The notes: generated by a model not told the origin, from the sequence alone. Positions 1 to 9,358 are shown, numbered from the stretch's first letter. The stretch is 64,000 nucleotides of DNA from Mycobacterium sp. 852014-50255_SCH5639931 (GCF_001665605.1 NZ_LZSV01000017.1:186001-250000); one strand, 5' to 3'. A program made the numbers and translations.

Positions 1-19
1 GGAGAATGAGGAGGAACAA

Positions 20-535
20 ATGGAGGCTTGGGACGCGATCCGCGCCCGGCGCAACGTCCGGCAGTACAAACCGGACTTGATTTCCGAAGACGACCTCAAC
101 CGCATCGCCGAGGCCGGGTGGCGCGCGCCGTCGGCGAAGAACCGCCAGCCGTGGGACTTCGTGATCGTCACGGACCGGGCGCAACTGCTGGACCTGTCGA
201 CCGTCTGGCAGGGCGCGGGGCACATCGCCGCCGCGGCGGCGGCGATTGCCATCGTGGTGCCCGTGCCGCCCGACGAGCGCCGGGTGGTGACCGACAATTA
301 CGACGTCGGGCAGGCCACGATGGCGATGATGATCGCGGCCACGGACCTGGGCATCGGGACCGGGCATTCGTCGGTGGGGGACCAGGAGAAGGCGCGGGCC
401 ATCCTCGGTGTCCCCGAGGACCGGCTGGTGGCCTTCCTGCTCGGCGTCGGCTATCCCGCCGACCGCCCGCTCGCCCCGATCCGCACACCGAACCGGCGGC
501 CGTTCGACGAGGTCGTCCACCACGGTCGTTGGTGA
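20..535 (+). CDS. nitroreductase family protein
   Basis: 171-residue FMN-dependent nitroreductase-fold protein. The N-terminal RARRNVRQY matches the family's FMN-phosphate-binding Arg-rich motif, and APSAKNRQPW near residue 37 is the second typical signature. The C-terminal part (ILGVPEDRLVAFLLGVGYP) is the usual end of the fold. Such enzymes reduce nitro, quinone or flavin substrates with NAD(P)H; the substrate here cannot be told. The ATG is preceded by GAGGAGG at good spacing, so the start is firm. The stop lies 24 bases before the next gene. It has no counterpart at this place in M. tuberculosis as I remember it. Confidence 0.9.
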   Translation: MEAWDAIRARRNVRQYKPDLISEDDLNRIAEAGWRAPSAKNRQPWDFVIVTDRAQLLDLSTVWQGAGHIAAAAAAIAIVVPVPPDERRVVTDNYDVGQATMAMMIAATDLGIGTGHSSVGDQEKARAILGVPEDRLVAFLLGVGYPADRPLAPIRTPNRRPFDEVVHHGRW

Positions 536-546
536 GGAAGCGGTCT

Positions 547-552
547 TAAGCT
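547..552 (+). promoter_or_regulatory. candidate -10 of a leaderless transcript
   Basis: TAAGCT (TANNNT type) lies 7 bases before the GTG at 560, a gene with no clear ribosome binding site. I see no good -35, so this is only a candidate. Confidence 0.25.
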
Positions 553-559
553 CTTCACC

Positions 560-1309
560 GTGCACGACCACCGGGGCGACTACGGAATCGACGGCTCGTT
601 TCACACCGTCTCGGCGCGCTGGCAGGTGATAGGCATCGCCGCGCAGGCCGCCGGCCTGGCCGGGTGGGGCGCTATCAGCTGGGTGCGCGGCAAGCGGGTG
701 CCGGCTGCGCTGGCAGCGACGTCGGCCATTGGGATCGCTTCTAGCGCAGCCCTTTACGCGTACGCGACGCGGGTCGGCAAGTTCGTCGTGTGGGACCGGG
801 TGCTGGGCGACCTCGAGCTGCGGGGCGACGAAACGGTGCTCGACCTCGGCTGTGGGCGCGGTGCGGTGCTGCTCGCCGCGGCCAAGCGGTTGCCGAGGGG
901 CCGGGCGATCGGCGTCGATCTGTGGCACGCCGACCAGACTGACAACTCCCCGGCCGCCACCCTGGCGAACGCGGCGCTGGAGCACGTCGCCGATCGCGTC
1001 GAGGTGCACACCGCCGACATGGCCGCCCTGCCCTTGGCCGACGACAGCGTTGACGTGATCGTCAGCAACCTGGCCATCCACAACATCGCGACGCGCGCCG
1101 GCCGGCGCAAGGCTCTCGACGAAGCGGTCCGGGTGCTGCGCCCGGGTGGGCGGCTGGCCATCGCGGACCTATGGGAGACGCGCCAGCATGCCGCGCACCT
1201 ACGGGAACTGGGTTGGCGAAACGTGCGGCGCCGCAACCTCGGCTGGCGCATGTACTACGGCGGTCCGTGGTTTTCCACGCGCCTGGTCACCGCGACGAAG
1301 CCGGGGTGA
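560..1309 (+). CDS. membrane-anchored class I SAM methyltransferase
   Basis: 249 residues starting at GTG. Two hydrophobic segments (about residues 22-45 and 50-68) come first, then a Rossmann methyltransferase domain. Motif I is VLDLGCGRGAVLLAAA, the acidic residue after strand 2 lies in GVDLWHAD, and the motif IV region is DVIVSNLAIHNI, with GGRLAIADLW following. The VSNLAIHNI pattern resembles ubiquinone/menaquinone-type small-molecule methyltransferases. The N-terminal helices suggest it works at the membrane, perhaps on a lipid, but the substrate is unknown. It lies 24 bases after the nitroreductase, so co-transcription is possible. Confidence 0.85.
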   Translation: MHDHRGDYGIDGSFHTVSARWQVIGIAAQAAGLAGWGAISWVRGKRVPAALAATSAIGIASSAALYAYATRVGKFVVWDRVLGDLELRGDETVLDLGCGRGAVLLAAAKRLPRGRAIGVDLWHADQTDNSPAATLANAALEHVADRVEVHTADMAALPLADDSVDVIVSNLAIHNIATRAGRRKALDEAVRVLRPGGRLAIADLWETRQHAAHLRELGWRNVRRRNLGWRMYYGGPWFSTRLVTATKPG

Positions 1310-1362
1310 GGACCGCCCGATCCTCACGGCACGCGTCGCCGCCGGCGTGCATGCTTGGGGCC

Positions 1363-1818
1363 ATGAACAGACACGAGATCACCGAGCAGATCGTCCTGGC
1401 CCGCCTGAGGCTCGGCCTGACGTGGCAGCAGCTGGCCGAGGCCATCGATCGGCCGGTGGTATGGACCACCTCGGCGCTGCTGGGCCAACACCCCATTCCC
1501 GCTGAGCTGGCAAGGATTCTCGCCGAGAAGCTGGACCTGGAGGAGTCGGTGGTGCCCGTGCTGGCGGCACCGCCCATGCGTGGGGGGCTGCCGACCGCCG
1601 TGCCGACCGACCCAACGATCTACCGCTTCTACGAGGCCCTGCAGGTTTACGGCGGCGCCATCAAGGAGCTGATCCACGAACAGTTCGGCGATGGCATCAT
1701 GAGCGCGATCAACTTCAGCGTCGACCTGCAGAAGAAATCGCACCCGTCCGGCGACCGCGTCGTGGTGACCCTGGACGGCAAATTCCTTCCATATCAATGG
1801 GTTTCGGCGGGTACCTGA
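1363..1818 (+). CDS. cynS: cyanate hydratase (cyanase)
   Basis: 151 residues, the family's usual length. Cyanase converts cyanate and bicarbonate to CO2 and carbamate, which decays to ammonia and CO2. The C-terminal catalytic domain is highly conserved (PTAVPTDPTIYRFYEALQVY, then FGDGIMSAINFSVD). Arg88, Glu91 and Ser114 line up with the E. coli catalytic Arg96, Glu99 and Ser122. The N-terminal five-helix DNA-binding-like domain (LTWQQLAEAI) is also present. The ATG at 1363 is chosen because it gives the family length; an in-frame ATG lies 12 bases upstream. The stop is followed after one base by the next ATG, so the two genes are probably translationally coupled. Confidence 0.95.
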   Translation: MNRHEITEQIVLARLRLGLTWQQLAEAIDRPVVWTTSALLGQHPIPAELARILAEKLDLEESVVPVLAAPPMRGGLPTAVPTDPTIYRFYEALQVYGGAIKELIHEQFGDGIMSAINFSVDLQKKSHPSGDRVVVTLDGKFLPYQWVSAGT

Positions 1819-1819
1819 A

Positions 1820-2827
1820 ATGGCCGCCGAGGCGAAGCCGGTAGACCTCGTTCTCTCCGGCGGCGGCGTGAAGTTCATCGGCCTGGTCGGCGCGGTCGCC
1901 GCGCTCATGGATGCCGGCTACTCGGCCTATCGGGTGTCGGGTGTTTCGGCCGGATCGGTGGTCGCGGTGATCTCGGCGGCCGCGTCCAACGGGGATCAAC
2001 TGACCAGTGGTCAGGTCAGGGAACTCGCGCTGTCGGTGCCGTTGCGCAGTTGGCGGGACGCGGGCCCGGTGCCCTTCGTCGGGTCTGCCTGGGGGCTGGT
2101 GCGAGACACGGCCATGTACCGCGGCGATTTCGCCCACGAGTGGATCCGAAGCGAGCTGAAGAACCTGGGGGTTGTCACGTTCGGTGATCTCGCGCTCGAC
2201 GACGCCGACCTTCCTCCCGAACGGCGGTACAAGGTGGCGGTCACGGTCGCCGATGTCACCGCGGCGCAGCTGGTGCGACTGCCCTGGGACTATCAGCGGC
2301 TTTACGGGCTCGATCCCGACGAGCAACCCGTCGCGGACGCGGTCCGCGCCTCGATGGCGATCCCGTTCTTCTACCCCCCGGTCAGGCTGACCGACACCAT
2401 GGGGCTCACGTCGAACCTGGTCGACGGCGGGGTGCTGTCGAATTTCCCGGTCGACTCGCTGGACCGCACCGACGGTAAACCGCCGCGCTGGCCGACGTTC
2501 GGGATCACGGTGATGCCCAAGCTCGCCGAGGGCGTGGAACAGGTGTTCCCGGCGTTGCGCCCGCTGGGTTTCCTCAAGCAGTCCGCCCTGCTGCAAAGCC
2601 TCTTCACCACCATGCTGGTCGGCCATGACCAGGCACAGCTGAGCCTGCCGTGGGTCAAATGCCGCACCATCGGAGTCGCGTCCACCGACGTGAGCGTTCT
2701 CGACTTCGGTATTTCCAGGGGGCGCCTGGAAGAGCTCTGCGACAGGGGCTACGCGGCCGCGCAGGATTTCTTGTCGACCTGGGACTGGCCGGCGTATCTG
2801 GACCGCTTCCGATCGTCGCGGAAGTGA
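1820..2827 (+). CDS. patatin-like phospholipase
   Basis: 335 residues. It has the patatin Ser-Asp dyad: an oxyanion-hole glycine run in LVLSGGGVKF, the nucleophile elbow GVSAG with Ser43, and the catalytic Asp in LVDGGVLSNFP (Asp202). These enzymes release fatty acids from phospholipids or other acyl esters. There is no signal peptide, so it is probably cytosolic or membrane-peripheral. It starts one base after the cynS stop. The pairing of a cyanase with a lipase has no obvious metabolic logic. A hairpin terminator follows at 2876-2910. Confidence 0.88.
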   Translation: MAAEAKPVDLVLSGGGVKFIGLVGAVAALMDAGYSAYRVSGVSAGSVVAVISAAASNGDQLTSGQVRELALSVPLRSWRDAGPVPFVGSAWGLVRDTAMYRGDFAHEWIRSELKNLGVVTFGDLALDDADLPPERRYKVAVTVADVTAAQLVRLPWDYQRLYGLDPDEQPVADAVRASMAIPFFYPPVRLTDTMGLTSNLVDGGVLSNFPVDSLDRTDGKPPRWPTFGITVMPKLAEGVEQVFPALRPLGFLKQSALLQSLFTTMLVGHDQAQLSLPWVKCRTIGVASTDVSVLDFGISRGRLEELCDRGYAAAQDFLSTWDWPAYLDRFRSSRK

Positions 2828-2875
2828 AGTGACGGCACGTCGCGCACATGTCAGACTGGCGGCGAGGAGGCGAAG

Positions 2876-2910
2876 GAACGCGGTGGCGGCTAGCAGCGGC
2901 CACCGCGTTC
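2876..2910 (+). terminator. hairpin terminator between convergent genes
   Basis: Perfect 12-bp stem (GAACGCGGTGGC at 2876-2887 with GCCACCGCGTTC at 2899-2910) and an 11-base loop, without a long T run. It lies between the patatin gene (+) and echA3 (-) and could serve both strands. Confidence 0.7.
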
Positions 2911-2951
2911 GCCATTCAGTTAACGTCGTGGCCAGGGGGTCAGCGGCCGCT

Positions 2952-3647
2952 TTACAGCCCGAACTCGGCCTCGATGCCGTCGATCCCGGCCCGAATGGCC
3001 TTCAGCGCGTCGGCGCGGGCGCGCAACTTCGTTGCGGCGTGGGCGTGTTGGTGCAGACCGGCGAATTCACGCGCGGCCTCCTCGGCCCGACTCACCACCA
3101 TCTCCGGCAGCACGATCTCGTCGACGAAGCCGGCGGCCAGCGCGGTCTCACCGAAGAACGTCTTGGCGAGCCCGGCGGCTTGCTGGTAAGCCGACTGCGT
3201 CAGCCGCAGCTTCATGATCTCCAGCGCTGCGTACGGGATGACCATGCCGATCGCCACCTCGTTGGCCTGAATGTTGTAGGCGTGCGCGGCCACTCGATGA
3301 TCGCCGGACGACAGCAGGAACGCCCCCATCGCGATGGCGTGGCCGGTGCAGGCCATCACGACCGGCTTGGGATGGGACAGCAGCCGATAGGACAGCTCGA
3401 AGCCGCCCCGCAGCATGTCGATCGCCGGCTGCGCCTCGCCCGAGGTCAGGATCTTCAGGTCGAATCCGCCACTGAACACCCGGTCGTTGCCGGTGATCAC
3501 CAGCGCCCCGGCGTTGTCCGCCTCGGCCCGGTCGATCGCCTCGCCCAGCGCCTGCTGCATCGTCGGACCCAAGGCGTTGACCTTGCCGTCGTCCATCTTG
3601 ATGACCGCGATGGAATCCTTGAGGCTGTAGTGGACGGGGCCGCTCAT
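2952..3647 (-). CDS. echA3: enoyl-CoA hydratase/isomerase family protein EchA3
   Basis: 231-residue crotonase-fold protein, nearly collinear with M. tuberculosis EchA3 as remembered. The oxyanion-hole regions are RVFSGGFDLKIL and CTGHAIAMGAFLL, and the C-terminal helices (HAHAATKLRARADALKAIR) are typical. It probably acts on acyl-CoA in beta-oxidation or lipid remodelling. The ATG at 3647 has AAGGAG ten bases upstream and gives the M. tuberculosis length. A GTG at 3671 would overlap the preceding stop as GTGA and add eight residues. It is the last gene of a minus-strand run with the next two entries. Confidence 0.92.
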   Translation of the reverse strand: MSGPVHYSLKDSIAVIKMDDGKVNALGPTMQQALGEAIDRAEADNAGALVITGNDRVFSGGFDLKILTSGEAQPAIDMLRGGFELSYRLLSHPKPVVMACTGHAIAMGAFLLSSGDHRVAAHAYNIQANEVAIGMVIPYAALEIMKLRLTQSAYQQAAGLAKTFFGETALAAGFVDEIVLPEMVVSRAEEAAREFAGLHQHAHAATKLRARADALKAIRAGIDGIEAEFGL

Positions 3648-3667
3648 CGGTTGCTGGCTCCTTGCCG

Positions 3668-4501
3668 TCACGCGGGCTGACTGTGGTGTTTGCCCAGGTC
3701 GTCCTCGGCATCGCCCCAGCGCAGGCTGACATCGGTGGGCTCATCGACCTGGCGGGTGCGCCATCTGTCCTGCGTTTCCCGCACCGCGCCGTTGATCCGC
3801 TCAATCTCGCTGCGGAACACCTCGGGACGGGTTTCCTTGCTCGCGTAGTGGAAGTAGGTCAGCAGCCCGCGCAGCAGCTCCAGCTTCTGCTTCTCCCGCT
3901 TCGCCAGGTCGTGGGTCGTCATCAGCTCGATGCGCTGGACGGGCGGCAGGGAGTCCCAGTCCAGCACCACCTGGGTCTCCAGCGGAACGCGCTCGCGCTC
4001 CCAGAACCGCCGCCCGTGCCGGCGCTCCGGCCGGTCGAAGTAGCTGATGGTGCCGGTGAAGCGAGACTCGATGCCACTGCCGATCTCGGCGCGGTCGAGC
4101 GCCGAATCCCACACCATGCGGCATTCCTGGCCGGGGGCCAGCACCGGCAACTCGCGGGGGAGTCGCAGTTCGGCGACGTCGGCGTAGCCATCGGTGGCGT
4201 TCTCGTATTCGGCCACCGTCGGCGGATTCATGAACGAGAACGTGATGTCGTACGCCGCGGTCTGACCGAAGTTCCTGACCACCAGTTCGATGACGTGCCA
4301 GTCGGCGGGATGCGGTTCCATGAACATCGCGACTTGCGGCCGGGTCTGCTCCGCGACCAGTCGGCGATTGCGGGTGATCTGCCGGTTGGTGAAGATCAGC
4401 GTGACGACGGCGAGCGCAATCGCCGCCCACGCCGCCCACGCGATCCAGGTGCTGGACCCAACGTGCGTGATTCCGTGCCAGCCGTCCTGGATCCACCCCA
4501 T
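3668..4501 (-). CDS. single-pass membrane protein of unknown function (Rv0633c-like)
   Basis: 277 residues. One transmembrane helix lies near residues 18-38 (IAWAAWAAIALAVVTLIF). A soluble beta-rich region follows (ELVVRNFGQTAAYDITFSF), reminiscent of immunoglobulin-like or orthosteric-ligand folds, then a charged helical tail. No catalytic motif is recognisable. The ATG at 4501 is preceded by GGAGG nine bases away; the GTG at 4510 directly abuts that site and is unlikely to be the start. Position and length match Rv0633c, annotated only as a possible exported protein. Confidence 0.8.
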   Translation of the reverse strand: MGWIQDGWHGITHVGSSTWIAWAAWAAIALAVVTLIFTNRQITRNRRLVAEQTRPQVAMFMEPHPADWHVIELVVRNFGQTAAYDITFSFMNPPTVAEYENATDGYADVAELRLPRELPVLAPGQECRMVWDSALDRAEIGSGIESRFTGTISYFDRPERRHGRRFWERERVPLETQVVLDWDSLPPVQRIELMTTHDLAKREKQKLELLRGLLTYFHYASKETRPEVFRSEIERINGAVRETQDRWRTRQVDEPTDVSLRWGDAEDDLGKHHSQPA

Positions 4502-4570
4502 GGAAGCCACCCTCCGCTTATATCACAGGCCGATTGCCGGCTCGTCCCGATCGAGCGATCGCCGCCCGCC

Positions 4571-5284
4571 TCAGCCGCCCATCAGCATTCGCCACTGCGC
4601 CAGGTCTGCGGCGCGATAGACGTAGTTGGAACGCTTGACTTCCGACAACGATGCGCTCGGTTCCGCCGAATACCAGTGCCCGGGAAAAACCGTCGGGTCA
4701 CCGGGCAGGGTCGCGAGTTGCTGCAGGCTGCGGTACATCTCGTCGGAGTCGCCGCCGGGAAAGTCGGTCCGGCCGCAGCCCTCCAGGAACAACGTGTCAC
4801 CGGCCACGAGGCGACCATCGAGCAGGAAGCACTGGCTGCCGGGCGTGTGGCCCGGCGTGTGCAGCAACTCGATCTCGATGTCGCCGATGCTGACCTTGTC
4901 GTGATTCTCGTGGGCGGTGAGGTCACCCATACCGATCCCGGTGACTCGCGAAACCCATTGTGCCTCATGGGTATTGACATGCACCGGCACGGCTTTCCGT
5001 TCCAGCAGCTCGGCCAGGCCCTGCAGGGTGAAGCCCATCATCGATCCGCCCACGTGGTCGGGATGATGATGGGTCACCAGCACCCCCGACAGGTGCATGC
5101 CGTCGGCCTCGAGCGTGTCGAGCAGTTCGCCGGCGGCGTAGGCGGGGTCGACCACCACGCAATCGCCCGTTTCACGGTCGCCGATCAGGTAGGCGAAGTT
5201 GCGCATTTGGGTCGCAAACATGTCGCCGGCGGCGAAATCGCGCCCCGAGAGCAGTTGACGAAAGTACAGCCGGTCCGTTGACAC
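4571..5284 (-). CDS. metallo-beta-lactamase-fold hydrolase, glyoxalase II-like (Rv0634c)
   Basis: 237 residues. The binuclear-zinc signature THHHPDHVGG is followed by LLHTPGHTPGS, LVAGDTLF and VFPGHW, the four metal-ligand blocks of glyoxalase II and related thioesterases. Glyoxalase II hydrolyses S-lactoylglutathione; mycobacteria use mycothiol, so a mycothiol thioester or persulfide is a plausible substrate (inference). The GTG start has no Shine-Dalgarno, but TAGTCT lies six bases upstream, which fits a leaderless mRNA. Confidence 0.88.
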   Translation of the reverse strand: MSTDRLYFRQLLSGRDFAAGDMFATQMRNFAYLIGDRETGDCVVVDPAYAAGELLDTLEADGMHLSGVLVTHHHPDHVGGSMMGFTLQGLAELLERKAVPVHVNTHEAQWVSRVTGIGMGDLTAHENHDKVSIGDIEIELLHTPGHTPGSQCFLLDGRLVAGDTLFLEGCGRTDFPGGDSDEMYRSLQQLATLPGDPTVFPGHWYSAEPSASLSEVKRSNYVYRAADLAQWRMLMGG

Positions 5285-5290
5285 GTGACC

Positions 5291-5296
5291 AGACTA
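5291..5296 (-). promoter_or_regulatory. -10 element of a leaderless promoter for the Rv0634c-like gene
   Basis: On the minus strand TAGTCT is followed by six bases and the GTG start at 5284. This is the TANNNT-N6-start layout of leaderless mycobacterial transcripts. The -35 is poor. Confidence 0.45.
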
Positions 5297-5355
5297 GGAC
5301 GTGCCGGCGAAGGGTCCGCAGCGCGCAGGCGACTGAGGGGTCCAAAGCCCGTGGT

Positions 5356-5385
5356 TTGGTCCGGTTGCGCGCCAGGTTGTACCCT
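5356..5385 (+). promoter_or_regulatory. candidate promoter of the tRNA cluster
   Basis: TTGGTC (5356-5361), an 18-base spacer and TACCCT (5380-5385) lie about 36 bases before tRNA-Thr, in the only room available for its promoter. Confidence 0.4.
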
Positions 5386-5421
5386 CTTTTAGGCCCGCGG
5401 CACTGTCGATTCGGGTGAACG

Positions 5422-5494
5422 GCCCCCTTAGCTCAGTCGGTAGAGCGTTTCCATGGTAAGGAAAAGGTCAACGGTTCGATTCCGTTAGGGGGCT
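5422..5494 (+). tRNA. tRNA-Thr(GGT)
   Basis: 73-nt cloverleaf. The acceptor stem GCCCCCT pairs with AGGGGGC, with discriminator T. The D arm is GCTC...GAGC, the anticodon stem TTTCC/GGAAA carries loop ATGGTAA (anticodon GGT), and the T arm AACGG/CCGTT carries TTCGATT. CCA is not encoded. Confidence 0.97.
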
Positions 5495-5545
5495 CGGCGG
5501 ACGCCGAGCAGGCGCGGCGGCTCAACCCCGAATGGGGTGGCCAGA

Positions 5546-5619
<74 letters not shown>

Positions 5620-5662
5620 CAACACAACAATGCACTTTTGAGAGATTTGAGAGAGAACCGTC

Positions 5663-5830
5663 ATGGCTTCCAGTACCGACGTACGGCCGAAGATCACCTT
5701 GGCATGCGAGGTGTGCAAGCACCGCAACTACATCACCAAGAAGAATCGGCGGAACGACCCCGACCGCATGGAGCTGAAGAAGTTCTGCCCGAACTGCGGC
5801 AAGCACCAGGCGCACCGAGAGACGCGCTAG
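5663..5830 (+). CDS. rpmG: 50S ribosomal protein L33, zinc-ribbon (C+) form
   Basis: 55 residues. Two CxxC pairs (Cys15/Cys18 in CEVCKH and Cys42/Cys45 in CPNCG) show the zinc-binding C+ paralogue, equivalent to RpmG2 of M. tuberculosis. Mycobacteria usually also have a cysteine-free L33 that replaces this form under zinc starvation; it is not in this window. The gene sits 43 bases after tRNA-Met and may be co-transcribed with the tRNAs. Confidence 0.96.
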   Translation: MASSTDVRPKITLACEVCKHRNYITKKNRRNDPDRMELKKFCPNCGKHQAHRETR

Positions 5831-5864
5831 CCGCGCCCGCGAGTGATTATTCAGACTGACTAGG

Positions 5865-5870
5865 TAGATT
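5865..5870 (+). promoter_or_regulatory. -10 element upstream of hadABC, probably leaderless
   Basis: TAGATT lies eight bases before the hadA GTG, which has no Shine-Dalgarno. A start site seven to nine bases downstream would coincide with the start codon. Confidence 0.4.
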
Positions 5871-5878
5871 CTAGAGCC

Positions 5879-6358
5879 GTGCCGTTAACCGAAGACATCA
5901 TCGGTATGCACTACCGCTATCCCGACTATTACGTCGTGGAGCGGGAGAAGATCCGCGAGCACGCCGTCGCCGTGCAAAACGACGACGCTGCATTCCTCGA
6001 GGAGAAGGCGGCGGCAGAACTCGGGTATGACGGGCTGTTGGCCCCGTTGACGTTCATCTGCGTGTTCGGCTACCAGGCGCAGACGGCGTTTTTCAAGTAC
6101 GCGAACATCGCCGTCCAAGACGCGCAGATCGTTCAGGTCGACCAGGTGCTGAGGTTCAAGGCGCCGATCGTGGCGGGCGACAAGCTGTACTGCGACGTCT
6201 ATGTGGATTCAATGCGGGTGTCGCACGGCACCCAGATCATCGTGACCAAGAACATCATCACCAACGAAGCCGGTGACGTTGTGCAGGAGACCTTCACGAC
6301 CCTGGCGGGTCGTGCGGGTGAGGATGGAGAAGAGGGATTTTCTGATGCCACTGCGTGA
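5879..6358 (+). CDS. hadA: (3R)-hydroxyacyl-ACP dehydratase subunit HadA
   Basis: 159-residue hot-dog-fold stabilising subunit of the FAS-II beta-hydroxyacyl-ACP dehydratase that builds meromycolic acids. HadA pairs with catalytic HadB to form HadAB. The start resembles M. tuberculosis HadA (GMHYRYPDYYVVEREKIREH), as does LLAPLTFICVFGY. It carries no catalytic hydratase-2 motif, as expected for this subunit, the target of activated thiacetazone and isoxyl. It starts at GTG, and its last 14 bases overlap hadB. Confidence 0.96.
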   Translation: MPLTEDIIGMHYRYPDYYVVEREKIREHAVAVQNDDAAFLEEKAAAELGYDGLLAPLTFICVFGYQAQTAFFKYANIAVQDAQIVQVDQVLRFKAPIVAGDKLYCDVYVDSMRVSHGTQIIVTKNIITNEAGDVVQETFTTLAGRAGEDGEEGFSDATA

Positions 6359-6773
6359 GTTCAGCTCGGTGAAGGTGGGTGACCAGCTCCCCGAGCGGAC
6401 CTACCCGCTGACCCGTCAGGATCTGGTGAACTACGCGGGCGTCTCGGGCGACCTGAACCCGATCCACTGGGACGACGAGATGGCCAAGGTCGTCGGGCTG
6501 GACACCGCGATCGCGCACGGCATGCTGACCATGGGCATCGGTGGCGGCTACGTCACCGCGTGGATCGGTGACCCCGGTGCGGTCACCGAGTACAACGTGC
6601 GGTTCACCGCGGTGGTGCCGGTGCCCAACGACGGCAAGGGCGCCGAGCTGGTCTTCAACGGCCGGGTGAAGTCGGTCGACCCGGAGACCAAGTCCGTGAC
6701 CATCGCGCTGACGGCCACCACCGGCGGCAAGAAGATCTTCGGTAGGGCCATCGCGTCCGCGACTCTCGCGTAG
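6345..6773 (+). CDS. hadB: (3R)-hydroxyacyl-ACP dehydratase catalytic subunit HadB
   Basis: 142 residues. The hydratase-2 motif reads YAGVSGDLNPIHWDDE, with catalytic Asp36 and His41, followed by GLDTAIAHGMLTMG. HadB supplies the active site in both HadAB and HadBC of the essential FAS-II cycle. The ATG at 6345 overlaps hadA by 14 bases and gives the same length as M. tuberculosis HadB. Confidence 0.97.
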   Translation: MPLREFSSVKVGDQLPERTYPLTRQDLVNYAGVSGDLNPIHWDDEMAKVVGLDTAIAHGMLTMGIGGGYVTAWIGDPGAVTEYNVRFTAVVPVPNDGKGAELVFNGRVKSVDPETKSVTIALTATTGGKKIFGRAIASATLA

Positions 6774-6785
6774 CGGGGCCTGTTA

Positions 6786-7286
6786 ATGGCGCTAAAAACC
6801 GATATCCGCGGAATGATCTGGCGGTACCCGGACTACTTCGTCGTGGGCCGTGAACAGCTCCGCCAGTTCGCCTTGGCCGTCAAGGACCGCCACCCGGCCC
6901 ACTACAGGGAGGACGCGGCCGCCGCGCTCGGCCACGAAGCGATCCTCGCGCCGCTGACCTTCGCGACCATCTTCGCCAAGCTGGTCCAGCTGGATTTCTT
7001 CCGGCACGTCGACATCGGCATGGAAACTCTGGTGATCGTGCAGGTCGATCAGCGGTTCGTGTTTACCAAGCCGATCAAGGCCGGCGACAAGCTGTGGGCC
7101 CGGATGGACGTAATGTCGGTGGACGAGCGGTTCGGCGCCGACATCGTGGTCACCAAGAACATGTGCACGAACGAACAGGGTGAGCTGGTCATGGAGGCCT
7201 ACACCACGCTGATGGGCCAGCACGCCGACCAGGCGGAGAACCTGCGTTGGGACCCGGAGTCCGGGCAGGTCGTCAGAACGGCGTAA
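6786..7286 (+). CDS. hadC: (3R)-hydroxyacyl-ACP dehydratase subunit HadC
   Basis: 166-residue hot-dog protein homologous to HadA (RGMIWRYPDYFVVGREQLR, then LAPLTFATIFAKLVQLDFF). It is the partner of HadB in HadBC, which handles longer meromycolate intermediates. It follows hadB after 12 bases in the same operon and lacks catalytic Asp/His, as expected. Length is the same as in M. tuberculosis. Confidence 0.96.
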   Translation: MALKTDIRGMIWRYPDYFVVGREQLRQFALAVKDRHPAHYREDAAAALGHEAILAPLTFATIFAKLVQLDFFRHVDIGMETLVIVQVDQRFVFTKPIKAGDKLWARMDVMSVDERFGADIVVTKNMCTNEQGELVMEAYTTLMGQHADQAENLRWDPESGQVVRTA

Positions 7287-7311
7287 TTAGTATCTGACTC
7301 GCGCGTCGATG

Positions 7312-7317
7312 TACACT
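7312..7317 (+). promoter_or_regulatory. candidate -10 for the tRNA-Trp/secE/nusG unit
   Basis: TACACT lies about 115 bases before tRNA-Trp in the hadC-tRNA gap. The matching -35 is weak, so only the -10 is proposed. Confidence 0.3.
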
Positions 7318-7431
7318 CGGACCTCGGGGTTTTCCCAGCATCAGCGCGCTTTCCGTGAAGTCGAGCAATCGGAAGGCGCGCGTGTCATGTAAGCCCCGGC
7401 AGGTAAGCGCAGGTTGGCCTGCCAACCGCGA

Positions 7432-7504
<73 letters not shown>

Positions 7505-7597
7505 CTGAACACGAAGGCGTGCCATGGTGGACACTGGAATAGTGGGCGTCCACCACGGGACGGCCCGCGGGACATTAGCAAACTTAAGGAGCATGCG

Positions 7598-8053
7598 GTG
7601 AGCGACGAAGGCGACGCTGCCAACGACGCCACAAGCGACGGCGCTGACAGGGAGGACGACCGCGCGAACGGCGGTCGGACCGCTGTGGTGACGCGGCCGC
7701 AGCGCCCCACCGGCAAACGATCCCGGCAGCGGGCGGCCGACGCCGGCGAGGACGTCGACGTAGAGTCGGCGGACGAGGCCGAGGTTGCCAAAGAGGACAA
7801 GGCCACCAAGGGCGCCAAAGCCAAGAAGGCCAAGAAACCGAAGAAGCCAGGGGACCGTTCGGCCAACCCGTTCGTGTTCGTCTTCAACTACCTCAAGCAG
7901 GTGGTTGCCGAGATGCGGAAGGTTATTTGGCCCAACCGCAAGCAGATGCTCACCTACACATCGGTGGTGCTGGCTTTCCTGGCTTTCATGGTGGCGCTGG
8001 TCGGCCTCGCGGACTTCGGCCTCACCAAGCTTGTGCTGCTGGTGTTCGGCTGA
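7598..8053 (+). CDS. secE: preprotein translocase subunit SecE
   Basis: 151 residues. SecE forms the SecYEG channel with SecY and SecG. The conserved C-terminal core contains [20 protein letters not shown] followed by one transmembrane helix. The first 90 residues are a charged, low-complexity extension rich in Lys, Asp and Ala, as in other mycobacterial SecE1. The GTG start is chosen because AAGGAG lies six bases upstream. nusG follows after 27 bases. Confidence 0.96.
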   Translation: MSDEGDAANDATSDGADREDDRANGGRTAVVTRPQRPTGKRSRQRAADAGEDVDVESADEAEVAKEDKATKGAKAKKAKKPKKPGDRSANPFVFVFNYLKQVVAEMRKVIWPNRKQMLTYTSVVLAFLAFMVALVGLADFGLTKLVLLVFG

Positions 8054-8875
<822 letters not shown>

Positions 8876-8919
8876 CTCGGGCCCTTACGCCCACCCCCAG
8901 GAAGGAACACCAACATCTC

Positions 8920-9348
8920 ATGGCCCCGAAGAAGAAAGTCGCTGGGCTGATCAAGCTGCAGATCGTGGCGGGGCAGGCCAACCCTGCGCCGCCGGTCGGA
9001 CCCGCGCTCGGCCAGCATGGCGTCAACATCATGGAGTTCTGCAAGGCCTACAACGCGGCCACGGAGAGCCAGCGCGGCCAGGTCATCCCGGTGGAGATCA
9101 CGGTCTACGAGGACCGCAGCTTCACCTTCGCACTCAAGACGCCGCCCGCCGCCAAGCTGCTGCTCAAGGCCGCCGGCGTGGGCAAGGGCTCGGCCGAGCC
9201 GCACAAGACCAAGGTCGCCAAGGTCACCTGGGACCAGGTTCGTGAGATCGCCGAGACCAAGAAGACCGATCTCAACGCCAACGACATCGACGCCGCCGCC
9301 AAGATCATCGCCGGCACCGCCCGGTCGATGGGGATCACCGTCGAATAG
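8920..9348 (+). CDS. rplK: 50S ribosomal protein L11
   Basis: 142 residues. L11 binds 23S rRNA at the GTPase-associated centre and supports elongation-factor action and RelA activation. The N-terminal domain is typical ([20 protein letters not shown]), as is the C-terminal rRNA-binding domain ([17 protein letters not shown]). The ATG is preceded by AGGAAGGAA. rplA follows after an unusually long 132-base gap holding two stem-loops. Confidence 0.98.
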   Translation: MAPKKKVAGLIKLQIVAGQANPAPPVGPALGQHGVNIMEFCKAYNAATESQRGQVIPVEITVYEDRSFTFALKTPPAAKLLLKAAGVGKGSAEPHKTKVAKVTWDQVREIAETKKTDLNANDIDAAAKIIAGTARSMGITVE

Positions 9349-9358
9349 TTCGAACACC

